DNA of 64,000 nucleotides from NCBI GenBank assembly GCA_921293015.1, contig OV121085.1, forward strand, positions 21,093,911 to 21,157,910. Direction: 5' to 3'. The stretch is from Phorcus lineatus. Taxonomy: Eukaryota; Mollusca; Gastropoda; Trochida; Trochidae. The position numbers and the translations under genes are program-made. The notes beneath the pieces were generated by a model that worked only from the letters and a program-made list of their open reading frames with translations, had not been told where the DNA came from and did not search any database. The stretch's first letter is position 1. Each line of letters opens with the position of its first letter. This document shows, in pieces, positions 51,876 to 64,000 of the stretch.

Positions 51876-54800
51876 GATTAGGCAATTTTAGGATACTGAA
51901 AATGTTATTAAGCAGGGTTAGTTTTAGGGAAAGATATTTTGAATTAGGTTTTGAATGTTAAAAATGAGGGCTTAGTGAAAGCGATTTGAATTTCTTGTGA
52001 GTTGCATCGATTCAAAGGTCAAGTTTGAGTGAAGGTGATCTGTAAATATTTCCATTATTTGATTTGAAATATGAGGTTTTTACAAGATTATGATGTTGAG
52101 TTTGTTTGATATTCGAGGGAGATGTTTCAATTGTAACCTTTAGAAAGTTAAAGTTTTAACACAGTAATGATGAATAAGTCTCCAAGCAGAAAATTTAAAT
52201 TTTAAAAACAATTTGATTTGAAAATTTGAGAATTCTGTTTGTAATTGGTTTACATAGCTCTTCCATGCATTTAGAACCCAATTCTGATACTATATTCAGT
52301 ACTATTAGTTACAATGCTTCATTAGTTCAAGCCAATACTGGCAGGTTTTATTACAATAGATAGCCACAGAAGTATTGAGGCTTTTTCTACAATAAACTAG
52401 GCGCCTGATATAAGTGAAATAAAATTTAAAGTGGTGTTAAACGTGAATCACATCATTGGTTTAAACTTTACCTGATATCACATTATATTGTTTCAATGGG
52501 AAATAGAAAGAGTTATGATTGTGGCTAAACAGTGATAGCCTAAGATAACAATCAACTTATGTTTTGCCTATTTTCTGCATGTACCTCTTGATGAGATCAT
52601 GTTTATCATTTCAATCTGGATGTTTTAATAACAAACAAGTTTTCTGTTACTTGACTTGTCTTTACTGACAAAAGTGATTAAAATCAAATCTTGACTTTAC
52701 AGTTTCAAATCTTGAAATAGTTTTGAAAAATGTCTCTTTGAAAAGTAATTCTTTATCTCCTTATTAGTCAATTACATGAAAATTAGTTTGGTCTTTAGCA
52801 ACTGTTGCTGAAGTGCAGCTCCACATCATTGTTCTATCCATAATGCAATGCAACAGGCGAGGAAGTGACAACTCATGTATATCATTTCATCTCTTGGTAT
52901 CAGTAAATCCCAACCTAGAGAAGGTGGTAAGGTGGTAACCCCTGCCTTGAAATGGAGACCAAAGTTTTCTAAGCTCCTTATCATTATGGAAGAAGTAATA
53001 TACTGTACTTATGACAATCTTAACATGAAGTTAGATTTAAGATCAAGCACTTTGCCAAGTGACATATTTTCAAGCTGTTTTTGAAAATTCATATTCATAA
53101 TTCTGTTTAGATGTGTTTAAAATCTTACACTTACTGTTCCTAACATTTAGCCCAAAGTGAAATTACAGCATTATCATTATATATATCATCACACATCTTG
53201 TTGTTTGTTCATTGAATCTTTTTTATGTCTATGTATTAATGAATGCTTTAATGTTCATATTAATTCAGAATTTATATGCCCCAGTTTGGATAGGATTCAA
53301 GAACCATGTTTTTTTGTGTTGTAATTCTGTGAATCCATAACTTTATCAACATCAGAGAAATTTCATGTGTGTATACTAGAAATGTACAAAGACAGTATTT
53401 CATTGTTTTCTCATGGATCTCTTAGGCAAAATACTCACTATATTTACAGTCTCTTTTATGAAATAGGAGTGTTGTTTGCAAGTATATAGGTCATTCAAAA
53501 TGATCATTTCTTTGACTTTTGAAGAAGAATGCCCAATTTCCACTTTTAAAATTCTCAATGTATTTTGTTGATGTTGTTTATTTCTTTCAATCTTTCATGC
53601 AATGATATGTTATTTATTTTCAAAGACAAAAACTAAAATTTGAAAGAAGTTATTGAAATGATTCACGGAATATGACTTTTGAGAATTGACTTCTTTGACT
53701 TTGATACTTTAATACAATTAAAACAAAAATGAAATATTTTCAAACATATCTTTTTACCTTGATTTGCTCCTTCTTGATAATTAAGAGAGAGTTTGTTGCT
53801 ATCTTTTGTGCATGGTGGCTTTTGAAACCTTTTTCATACAATCTGTAATAAGATGCATAAGGGAGTGGTATTATTTTGAAATAATTTGTAAGGATGAAGG
53901 AAACTTTGGAAATTAGGAAGAAGAGAAATGATATTTGTATTTTGGTCAGATGGTGTGACAGAACATTCCATTTTGGTGTGCATGCGCACCAGTCCTCTTA
54001 TCTTGTTGGTTCACTCTTATGAAATATATGTAGTCAATATCATCTTTTTGTCCTATGTAGCAGTCAATTTGGATTAACTCTTTATCATCTGCTACGCGTT
54101 GAAAGACTGAGTTATTACTAGTTTAAGAAAAGTGTTCTTACCACTTACCTTAATATCACTATTCACAGAGAGGGGATAACGTCACATGTACAATGGTATG
54201 ACATCATTTCTAGAATAAATGTAGCCTCATTGCTAAGTTTGGTGCAGTAATGGTATGACTTTGTGAGAAATAACACTGTTTTGGACTCAAAGTAACACAT
54301 TTCCCAGCATGTGATAAACCTTGTCACTCAACAATAAGACACCTGTATTACAAAATATCTTCTGTATGACATGGGATCATGATGCAAATAGTCAGAGTTT
54401 GTTTTATCATGTTTACAATCTACCTGATGTAGTAGTTTACATGTGTATCACTACTTAAAATCAGCAAAACTTGCTTCCCATGTGAAATTATTTGGAACTA
54501 CTTTGATGCTGAAATCATATATGAAAATCACCCTTGATCAATTTGAATTATAAATTGTTTACTTCATAATGATAAAGCAGTGACATGAGAATGAAGTAAA
54601 AACTATTATGCCCTAACCTTAAGAGTTAAAAAATATGGCAAGGGTTGATAAAAGGAAATTCCAATAATGATTTAAATAGTAACACTTTGAGTCTGACACA
54701 ATCACATTATTTAGCAGTCAGATAGAGGAAATTTCAAACTCATTACATTACTGGGTAAATTTGATGGCTCTTGATTGATGGGCGTACAGCTTCTATCACT

Positions 54801-56850
54801 AGAGTAGTAGAAGAAAATCTAATGATTTTGTGATTGTTGAGTGCTGAAAGCTTGATAGAATGGTGTATATGTCCCTTTAGAGGATGTTTGAAATCACTGA
54901 ATGAGTGTCTGATGTTATTGACAACAGCTTTGGAGCCAAGACACAATACATCTCAAACATATGTGCAATATAAATGTGTTTGTCAATTTATATGTCATGT
55001 CAAATACTTTATGATAAACAATGTTAATAGAATTTACTGAAATAGATTTGCTCAAAGTGAATTTGTCATATTACAAAGAAGGCTTGAGATGAAATATTAA
55101 TCACTTTAGATTTCATGTGAAATAATTTGTACAGTGTATTGTTTCCTCAATGTTTTCTTAAATTTGTGCATGTATTATCAATACTTACATAAAAACCACA
55201 TTTTATGTATGCCAAGCATAATATCCATTTAGATTGTTTATCAATCTTTTTGATGAAACCTTCAATATTTTAAAAGAATTTTAGGGCCAAAACAAAACAC
55301 ATTCAGCACATAAAATGTTTGCCAAAAGTAACTGTGCAATCATCATAGCTGGAGATAAATACTTACTTTCTGAATAAATTGTGGCAATAGAAATTTGAAT
55401 CTTTTAGAAATCTTAACTGAATGCCAAACAGTCGAACCGAGTTGTACGTCACTCTTCTGTTATCATTTTCATTTCAAGCTTCTTCATAGATGTTCATAGT
55501 ACCCATTATTATTAATTTTAGAATCTAAGATATTGTGGTATCATTCCACCTTTTAAACTCTTATAAAAAGTTAAATATTTCACTAAATAGTTACATGATG
55601 ACAAAATATTTGTGAACTATTACTCACTAGTAAGAGGAACCCCAGAGTGTTAATCATACATTTGTTTTGTTCAACAACAATGGTCAGAAACACATTGACA
55701 TGAAAACAGTGGGCAGACTCAATTTATTGTCGCAATATTTTGCCATCTACTTCCACCTTGGTTTCTTGCTGAGCACTTGAACTGCCAACATCCAACTGAT
55801 GGTACTTTGATGACAATACTGATACAAAAATTGTTTGAAATTTTTATATAATTTGGCATAGCGTCATCAAAGTGCCATAAGAATCTCATCAGATATCATT
55901 TTCTTATGAAGGGGGAAATTATGTCATCACTTCCTTATTTCTCTTTTATTCACTTGTTTATATAATAGATAAGACCCCTTGAAAGATACTTTTAAAGAAA
56001 TCTAATTTTGGTTTAAAGATTTAAAGATTGATTAAAACATTTCAAGAAAAATTACTTTTGATTCCTTTGATGCACAATTAGCTTTAATCTTCCTCTCAAG
56101 TAGACTCGTAGGTCACTAAAATGTATGTTGTATTTCAACAAGGAGTGTTGGGCCACCTTTACATGGCCCAAATTATAGAAGTAGTTGTTACATTATTTTA
56201 TTTTCGAATCATGCACAAAATGTTTTTGGATTATTGACGCACAATTATGAAGCTCATCCTCCTTATTTACGTGAAAACTCTTTTCGGAAATAAAAAGACT
56301 TAAATAATTATCTTAGCTCTGAGATTCAATTGAGTACCTGATCATTTGTTTTTGTTTAAAAGTATTTCCTGAAATATGTCGCTCAAAAACATTCTTGTAA
56401 ACTTTTGAAATTCACCTGTTGAACGATTTTTCATAATTTTTGTCTTAACTTTATTGTGAAATAATATTCTTCAATTAGATCTTGATTTATATTCCTGTAA
56501 TGTTTAACCGATAAGGAATGTCTTGTTCTGTAATGATCTGAAATCCATTTTACCATATTTCATCTCTACAATCACCTTTTATATGTGCATATCTGTGTCT
56601 TTTGAATAAAATTGAGATAAAAACCAAATTCTTAATTTGTTTGCGATTCATTTCTTTTTATTTATAAAGGAAAGAAAAACCAATTTATTAATCCTTTTCA
56701 AAAGCGCAAACATGTTTGCGCACGCTATTTAAGAAACCTGTAATATGAATTACCTCCCTTGGTCAATATGCGCATGCCCGTTGGCCAGGAAGTCGTAGTT
56801 TGTTGAAATTGACAACCAAAATATGAGAATGAGAATAGTTATTTTATCTG
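51876..56850 (+). other. 5-kb non-coding stretch: probable TMEM35A 3' UTR plus intergenic DNA
   Basis: AT-rich, with no exon that I can support. The tail of the SINE-like family occurs at 52398-52458. AATAAA at about 56606, with T/G-rich sequence after it, is the most convincing poly(A) signal before the next gene. The TMEM35A transcript could therefore run far into this stretch. Short frames at 52875-53084 and 54834-55040 have no recognisable content. Confidence 0.4.
52398..52458 (+). repeat. SINE-like repeat tail, copy 3 (fragment)
   Basis: GATATAAGTGAAATAAAATT followed by AAGTGGTGTTAAACGTG matches the 3' tail of the copies at 38385 and 47057. Only the last 60 bases are present. Confidence 0.6.
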
Positions 56851-56856
56851 ACAGTG

Positions 56857-56868
56857 CTATATAAAACA
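56857..56868 (+). promoter_or_regulatory. Possible TATA box of the MFI-like gene
   Basis: CTATATAAAAC lies about 130 bases upstream of the ATG at 56995. A GCGCATGCCC motif of NRF1 type lies about 90 bases further upstream (about 56769). Confidence 0.35.
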
Positions 56869-56994
56869 CAATTTGTAATTATTGTTCAAAATGAAAATAT
56901 ATTGCTATTGCTATGGATACGTTTATCAGACGATGATGGTATCCGAATCGTTCGGAAATTAAGAGAACTAAGCATTTCAAAACAGTTTCTCAAA

Positions 56995-59900
56995 ATGCCT
57001 AGGCCTAAACTGATGCAACAAAAAGATGTCATTCAAATTCTGGACGATTCTAACCTTCCAGGTAAGACCATTTACCTATATGTATATAAACATTACAACC
57101 TGAATAGTCTGAATGAGTCTATTTTCTGTTGCACACAAGAAATTATACCGTGGCTTTTCATGAATCACTATCCTTTAGTTACGGGATAATTGACAAAATT
57201 AGGTTTTCGCGTATAAACGCTTTTGATTAATGCGTTTAATAACTGAAAAACATCTACTGAGAAATAATTCGATAAATTTTTATTAAAGGAACTTGATAAA
57301 ATATTAATTAAATAAATATTTCTTTAAATTTTGTTTGATGTAAACATCAAACGATGTTTTCACATCATGTGTAGTGCAATGTCATTATGAATCAACTCAA
57401 GCATTTTTTCACTGACACCCATATACTTAATTAAAACCACTTAGTCAAACACATGGCAACAGCCATCTCAGTATTGTGACTATAAACAAGCTCTGATGAA
57501 GTCATGTTTACAGATTTTAATATGTATGTCATATTTACTTGGCTGATACCTTGTTATATTTTATTAATAATGACGTTATTAATGTTATGATCTTTTACAA
57601 TCAAAGACTATGGCATTTGCAAAGGAATAGTTAATATGTTATTGTGTGGTTTAACTCTGTTTAAAATTGGTTTCACGGTACAGTTCACAAGCACAGGAGA
57701 CATCGATACAGGTCATATACAATATATAACAAAGCAATCCACATAAACATATCAGATTCCAATATATGTGCTGTTATAAACATACTCATAAAGTGACATC
57801 GATAAGTATCACTCTTAACGTATTCATAAATGACCAACCTCCAATTTAAAAGTTGAATTATGTGTATGTCACCTTCTTAATTAGAGCTACGTTACTTCAA
57901 TTAGTGAAAAGCAAGTTTTATTGCATCATAGTAAGATGGAAGTGCCCAGATCGAGGTAAAAAGCCTCATTCAAGATGCGACCTCCCTTCAAGTTTGCCCA
58001 TTTTCAAAAAACAACAAATACACGTGTCAAAGTGGAACATGTGCATTTCCCTTCACATTGCCCATTTAAAAAAAAAAACAAATGTAAAGGGAGGTCGCAT
58101 CTGGAATAAGGCTTTGTTCCTAACAAATCTTGATAATGTTATAATCAAACACCAACCCCACCAAAAACCTTATATTATCAACCAGTCGGGGGGTGAGTCC
58201 ACTCCACTTCCAATATATTTTGGGAGCATATATCAAAAGGGAAGGAAAGAGAAAATGATAAGACTGTCTCCACCATCAAGAAGAATTTAGAATATTTCAA
58301 TGATTCAAAAATTCTGTTTTGGGAATCCTTTGAGGTAGATTCCTTGTTGCCTTTACAAAATGATACAGTCGTATCATCCATTAAAAAGTTCATTTTTATT
58401 CATCACTCCTACTTCTAGAATGCTAATAAAAGAAGTCATCATCCATCAGCATGTTTTCTTTTCACAGGATCAACAAGGAGCCAAAAGCTCGCTATTGCAC
58501 CAAAGAATTTTCGTATGGTATGAGTGACATCTTTTTATATTCATATATTTTGATTGAAGTCAAACATCAGGCTCATGTTGAAAATAATTGTGATCAGTGA
58601 ACATGACTTAGGTTGAAATTTAGTCAATTACATTGCGCATCACCAACGTGATAAACAAACAAGTTAGAATTGGGAAAATGTATGTTGATTTTGAAAGAAA
58701 AAAATCTAAAGAAAATACTTTGGTAGGGTAAAATTTTTGTGTTGACTGTAAATTTGTTTGCTTGGTTTTTGCATGATTTGGATCTCCTAGGTTTGATAGC
58801 CATTTTTAACCTTACACATTGTTATATTGATTATAGGGGCCATGTTATTTTTTAAAGCTCTTGATAGCTAATGGATGATGTAACATAGATTTGCTTTATT
58901 TTTCAGTCCATGATTCGTCATGATAAAAAGGAGAGCGAAGATGCAAGGACAAGTGCTGCGATTGAAATCCAACGGCGAGTCAGGGGTTATAGAACAAGGC
59001 GAGTCTTCTTTCATTAACTGAAAATCCTTTTTTGCGGTATTCTACTAATCCTCGGTTATTTTTTAAAAAGTAAGCCCATTCAGAGTTAAATTGAATAGTC
59101 AGTTGTCTGGAGTTTTCTTTTCTAGAGGATTCTTTTTCAAGCAGCACTAACGAGTCATTTTTATCTTTTTTCAAAGTCTTGGCACAAGCTGTAACTTCAT
59201 GTTCGTGATGGAAATTTTTTGAAATGTTTATAACAGAAGCTTTTGTGTTGTAGATGTAATATGTACCAGAGCTTGGAGCCTAAGACCAGTACTACAGCCG
59301 TGTACAGCGATAGTAAGTGCATTGCAAGTCGACTGCAGGACGTAGTGAACACTGTGGAGAACATCATTATCGATGCAGACATGCTAGAGGTGAGGCTTAT
59401 CATTACAGACGTATTTTTTATGGGTTCGGAGGGTCAATAGCACTGTCAATATTGCAGCAAAGGGGAGATAACTGTTGGTTATTGAAATAAGTAATTGAAA
59501 ATTGATAGCTAAATATTGACTTTTCCGTTCACTTTGATTTCAAATGATACGAAACATAGACCCTATTATATCTGCCTAATTATTCAGTGCATTGTTTTGG
59601 GGTTTTTTAGGGCGTAGACCCACCCAGCGAGGAGAAGATGCTGATTCTCTATGAAGAATATATCCAGAGACTGAAAGAGGAAGGCATAGATATTTCAGAT
59701 GCACCAACGTAAGAATCTATATTTGAGAAAGTATATCAGTTTTCTTCCACCTGATACCACATAATCAAGAAGGGGGTTGAAAATGATAGCTCTCTCTCTT
59801 TTAACATTGTAAATAAACATGTAAATCCTTATTGATTACACCAGCTAAACATAATAAAATGCTATCTGCTACATTTCCTAACCTCCAGGTTTGAAGATTT

Positions 59901-62900
59901 CCGCACTGCATTCCTCAATGCCTGGGAGAGTAAGAAGACCAGAGAGGAACAAATGAGGATCAGGAGTCAAGGATCAGGTCGTCTCGACACACCCTCTGAT
60001 CGACTGCAGCAGATACATAGTCAACACCAGAACAAATATGGTGACATCTCGCCAATTTCTCAAACCACGACACCTACGAAGAAGAAAAGGGAAGGACCTC
60101 TTTCTGAAGCTGAGGCTGCTGTGTGTATTCAGCAGGCTTGGAGGAAACACATTGTAAGTTGTTTAAAGGGTGACTTCATGCCTTACAAGTTCTGTTGACC
60201 TTAACGACAGAAACCAGGTTGTGATGTTCTTTCTTTCTTGTGAATCTTGTTATTACTTGGCAACAGTCTGATTAAAATCAATGGTGTTCAAAGGAATGAA
60301 AGTCCTGAAATCTTGCCTCTATAGGGACACTGTTAGTTGGTTCTGTGATTTCTGTGGTCTGACAACTGCCTGTATAGGCTCATGTTCCATACAAACATAC
60401 TGCAGAAAGAACATAGTCATAAGCGGACAAATCACAACATTGCCTTTTAAAATGACTTTATTTAGAATGGCAACAATCATGTAAAATGAAAGGGTCACAG
60501 GAGTTACTTAGCTTCTGATACCGAATCCCCTAGCTAGAGGCCTCTTGATTGGCTAAACAAAAAACAAATTAACATCATACCTGGTAACTCTACATTCTAT
60601 TCTCAGTTCATTGTGCAGAGGAAACTCTATGAATCAAGTCTAAATTCTGGTGGAGGAAATATTCAGAATTTGTCCTCCTCAGCAACACTTTCGAGGTTAG
60701 AAACACTTTATCTGTTGTGGAAAATTTATCCCTGCAGTTATGTTGCTGTTAAGGTGGAGAAATTATACTTCTGATAACTATTTGTCATATCTTTCCTAGT
60801 GACATGAATAACTTCAGTGATGTTTCGCTTTGACCTTGATTCAGGACATCCAGGTGTACAGGTACTATCGAGACTTGATCAACTTCAAGACTCGAGGTGA
60901 TCCCTCGCTAATGTTGAGATGCATCAACCCCAATGAGGCTAAAATGCTGGACCCAGCATCTGGTATTCACGTCCGTTTCCGCTTAGCTGGGGTGAGTTTT
61001 TGGAACTGAATTTTTAATGGTTATCTTGCAGTATCACAACTTTTAAACAAACGATTTCACCTTTAACTGACCAAATGCTTTATTAATAGGCATTTACAAT
61101 GTTAATTTAAAGGTTGTTTCTATGATTTGAAAGTTTTGTTCAATATTGTTAATATCTCTCATTAACCTTGTTAACAAATACAGAGAGATTAACAAAAGAG
61201 AATAAAAAGGATGGAAATAATCCCAAAATATCAATTCCTCAATGCAAAATCAATAGTTTTCCTGAAACAGTTTATTTTCATCACATCAAATTTGTATGCC
61301 TTTATGTATTTCAGGAAAGATTTCCTCCTAACATCTACTACAAAATCTTCACACACCGACCGATTGTCGACATGTGTGCCAACAGTCCGAAAGATTACAC
61401 ACGCCCTGATGCTAAGAAAAACAAAGCCAAGGACACACACAACAGAACTGGAGCAATTTTGGAGCCATCGCCATGTAACTTTATGAAAATTTTTCATGAA
61501 ATTGATAATTAAAAGTTAATGCCTTGCATAAATTTCCACTTTATTGGTGTAAATCCCAAGAAAAACAAATGATTCTTTATATGGTTCTATGAAAAAAATT
61601 CAACTTGTTAAAGTCAAATCCAACATGTTTCTCGTGTACACCTCACTGTTTTTCTGGTCTGAGTACATCAGCATTTCACTTCAGCCAATCAGTGACAAGT
61701 TTAGGCAGTCATAAGCTTCATCTGATATCTAACAAGACTTATGATTGGTTTAATTTTGAGGTTAAAGGTCATAGACTAGGTGGTCGGATGTGACCCAGAG
61801 CAGTACTCAGATCAGACAAGCAGCAAAGTACAAGTGTTAGGTTGAATCTGATTTTAACGATATTGTATCATTTTCATAGTCTTTACCTACAGTATTAATG
61901 TGAAGTAAACTCTTTGATGTTATTCTAGCAAAGGATGGTTGGTATCAGAGGGTGGAGAACAACGGGTGGCGTCTCGTCTCCGATCGTCTCATTCATCACA
62001 TCATGTCGGATCCCGTCACATGGGAGACCTCCAAGAAGAAATATGAATTCCATCATGACAAGGTGTGTTTCATGTGTTGGTATCCTCGAAAATGAAGATT
62101 TTTAAAGAAAGTTATCATGATGATTGTCCTTCCCCATCAAGGCTTTTCAGTCGAACCCTGATGAATAGTTTTATTTCTCAATGTTTTTCTTTTTGAGTGA
62201 ATGTGAGCTTATCTTTGTCAGATTTTAATATTTAAGGCAACCAAAATGTTACACTAAGTAACTTGCTTGAAATGAATTGTGAAATATTTATCTGTTAAGA
62301 ACCAAGAATGTCCCCACAAATTTTATTTCTACAAAAAATACCTTATCATAGCTCTCCTATTTAGCTAAAGTTATATGAACTGATTTCAGTTGGTTCGCAA
62401 ACAAGATGTTGAAAAGAGACGAAAACAAAAGAAGATTGACTGGATGAAAAAAATGTAAGTAGACAATGTTGTTGATTTCTTCTACATACAGGATATGTGT
62501 GAAGTTTAGAGGGATTTTATGTGTGCTTCTATGCTGATACTTACAAGTTTTACTGAAGAACCTTAGTCTTTTAGACTTTATTCTTTCAGCAAAAAAACAG
62601 TAATAAGAAATCATTTGTTTAGTTACACCAAAATCATTCAGGAGTCTACTGAAATATTTCAACTTTCTAGCCAACTATATTTTCACCAGGTACCATGACG
62701 GGATGCTGAAAGCCAAGGCTGATGACTATCAGACGGTCAAGCTGATCGAGGGTGCGGCGGCGGGGATGGTGGCCACAGTGGAGGCGGCGGGTCCTGAAGC
62801 TCTGGAGGAGTGGGAGGTGGATGAACTGCTGGACTGGACCACCAGTCTCAACTTTGATGAGTGAGTCACAAACTATCTAGAGGAGATTATCAAGTAACAG

Positions 62901-64000
62901 GCGAAAACAATTTACAGATGTTTTTGTTACCATCTTTTAATCATTTGAGACAAGGAAATGAAATTGCATGGCTTAACCAATCATGATAAAAATGCTTCAT
63001 TTCATTAAAATACAGTGTCTTGAAATTGGAAACATTCATTTTCATTTTTGTTTGATCGCTCTAATCATCTTAAGAAACATGCTAATACTCCTTTGATTGG
63101 TATGCAATTGTATGACTGAATTATCCCCTTCAGACGGATGAACTTCTCTACTGAATTACTAGTTTTTTCAGTTTTGACTCATGATATCTTGGTTCCACAC
63201 ACGCTTCTAATTCTCTCGTGTAAATTATGGAGATAGCTTGTTGACAAACCTAAATAGTATTAGCTAATTGGATAATATTAAGCATTTACTACCTCTAGCT
63301 TGAAGCATGTCTCTTTCCATCTCCATGGTATAGAAAATAACTAGAAATGTCCAAGTGCAGTGACATGGTTTTGTTTGTTGAACCTAAAGTCAGTGAGAAA
63401 ATATCACATGCACATGCCAAAGCAACAAGGATATGTTACCCACTTAACATTGCTCTGCCATCAAAATTACTATTCTTTTAAGCACCCTCTTTTACTTTGC
63501 AAAGGGTGTTTATAACAGTGAATATCATAATCATTCTTATTAGATTTTGTGTAACCACAACCATCTTAGAACTCAGAATATCTGGGTCTTATTTTCTTTC
63601 CTCAAATGTGAAATGATTGGATTTAAATGTTGTTTATTCTTGGGTATATAGAAATATCTGTCCTTGATGTATTTTCAATTTATTTCATTCCAGTTACTGG
63701 ACCACATGGAAGGATATTGCCACAAGTTCTCATTCAGAAAAGAAAATTGGTGAGTGTGATTTTGTGAGTTTGCACTCATAGGGAAGACATCTGATGTTAT
63801 TTGTCTTTGTTTTTACAAAACAATGCTCTATTTTCAATTTGGAAAAGTTAGTTTTTCTAAAACACCATTTAATATATATTTCCGAAAAGAAATTCTTTTA
63901 CCTCATGTTATTATTTTCCTAATGAAAAGTCAAACAATTAATAAAAAAAAAATTTAGTTGTTTGAAAGATTTTAACTTCTCTTAAAGTTGAATTTCAGAT
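56995..64000 (+). CDS. MFI: MFI / C11orf65 orthologue with N-terminal IQ extension, partial at the right edge
   Basis: In mammals MFI (C11orf65) is a mitochondrial-fission-factor-interacting protein. Exons: 56995-57061, 58468-58517, 58907-58998, 59254-59389, 59611-59708, 59889-60153, 60845-60991, 61315-61474, 61929-62062, 62390-62454, 62690-62860 and 63694-63749. The next probably starts at 63999. Phases agree throughout, giving about 480 residues so far. Family matches are strong: GIHVRFRLAG, FPPNIYYKIFTHRPIVDMCA, GWYQRVENNGWR, and WEVDELLDWTTSLNFDDYW. Two IQ motifs are seen: IQRRVRGYRTR at 60-70 and IQQAWRKH at 228-235. IQ motifs usually bind calmodulin. As I recall, the vertebrate protein starts near the second motif, so residues 1-215 would be an extension. 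The donor after 58998 is GC, not GT. The first in-frame ATG sets the start, with A at -3. The C-terminus lies outside the window. Confidence 0.88.
57955..58120. mobile_element. Small MITE-like hairpin in MFI intron 1
   Basis: AGATGCGACCTCCCTT at 57973-57988 and AAGGGAGGTCGCATCT at 58087-58102 are perfect inverted copies. Outward from them, about 14 more bases on each side (AAAGCC...AATAAGGCTTT type) also pair with a few mismatches. The centre contains two imperfect direct copies of a CCCTTCA...TTGCCCATTT segment and A-runs. Confidence 0.6.
60268..60310 (+). repeat. Solo end of the CAGTCTG MITE family
   Basis: CAGTCTGATTAAAATCAATG followed by GTGTTC and AGGAATGAAAG closely matches the first 40 bases of the element at 35289-35613. 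No matching opposite end was found nearby, so it looks like a truncated copy in MFI intron 6. Confidence 0.55.

Overview
This is a eukaryotic nuclear window, AT-rich and intron-dense, and almost certainly from a lophotrochozoan animal, most likely a mollusc. The grounds are several metazoan orthologues with many short exons and GT-AG introns, tRNA-derived SINE remnants, a repeat tail of the molluscan ATATAAGTGAAATA / GGCGTTAAAC type, and scattered AGGTCA-rich and GGGAGATAACT-type repeats. No operon, phage or CRISPR structure is present. All gene models were built by hand by joining open frames at splice sites and checking phase, so coordinates of named exons should be close but remain predictions.

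Left third (1-16.6 kb). A single-exon 247-residue orphan gene on the minus strand has its last codons inside an exact 80-bp tandem repeat. A five-exon minus-strand gene (about 11.08 to 7.74 kb) encodes an unrecognised basic, probably nuclear, 359-residue protein with three VSPLNR repeats. It sits behind a TATA promoter with three CRE-like GTGACGTC elements and is followed by a roughly 50-bp minisatellite. A decayed Tc1/mariner transposase and several SINE pieces lie around them. At 15.6-16.6 kb is an ankyrin-repeat gene whose C-terminus is a SOCS box, so it is ASB-like.

Middle (17-45 kb). CCT8, the theta subunit of the TRiC/CCT chaperonin, lies on the minus strand in 16 exons and is complete at 546 aa. 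About 3.7 kb away, head to head, is macoilin (MACO1/TMEM57) on the plus strand, 12 exons and 628 aa, complete. Their introns and flanks carry at least three MITE-like inverted-repeat elements, a SINE copy and a short minisatellite.

Right third (45-64 kb). LANCL3, a lanthionine-synthetase-C-like protein of 4 exons and 410 aa, lies on the minus strand. It is head to head with a TMEM35A/NACHO orthologue of 3 exons and 161 aa on the plus strand. After about 5 kb without coding signal comes the MFI/C11orf65 orthologue on the plus strand. It has at least 12 exons, runs off the right edge, and carries an N-terminal extension with an extra IQ motif and one apparent GC-AG intron.

The genes are ordinary independent animal genes, not a pathway cluster. 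I found no convincing new multi-gene system. The items most worth following are the CRE-driven orphan with VSPLNR repeats, the 247-residue orphan that ends in a tandem repeat, the extended double-IQ MFI protein, and a small candidate membrane-protein ORF at 43.2-43.5 kb.
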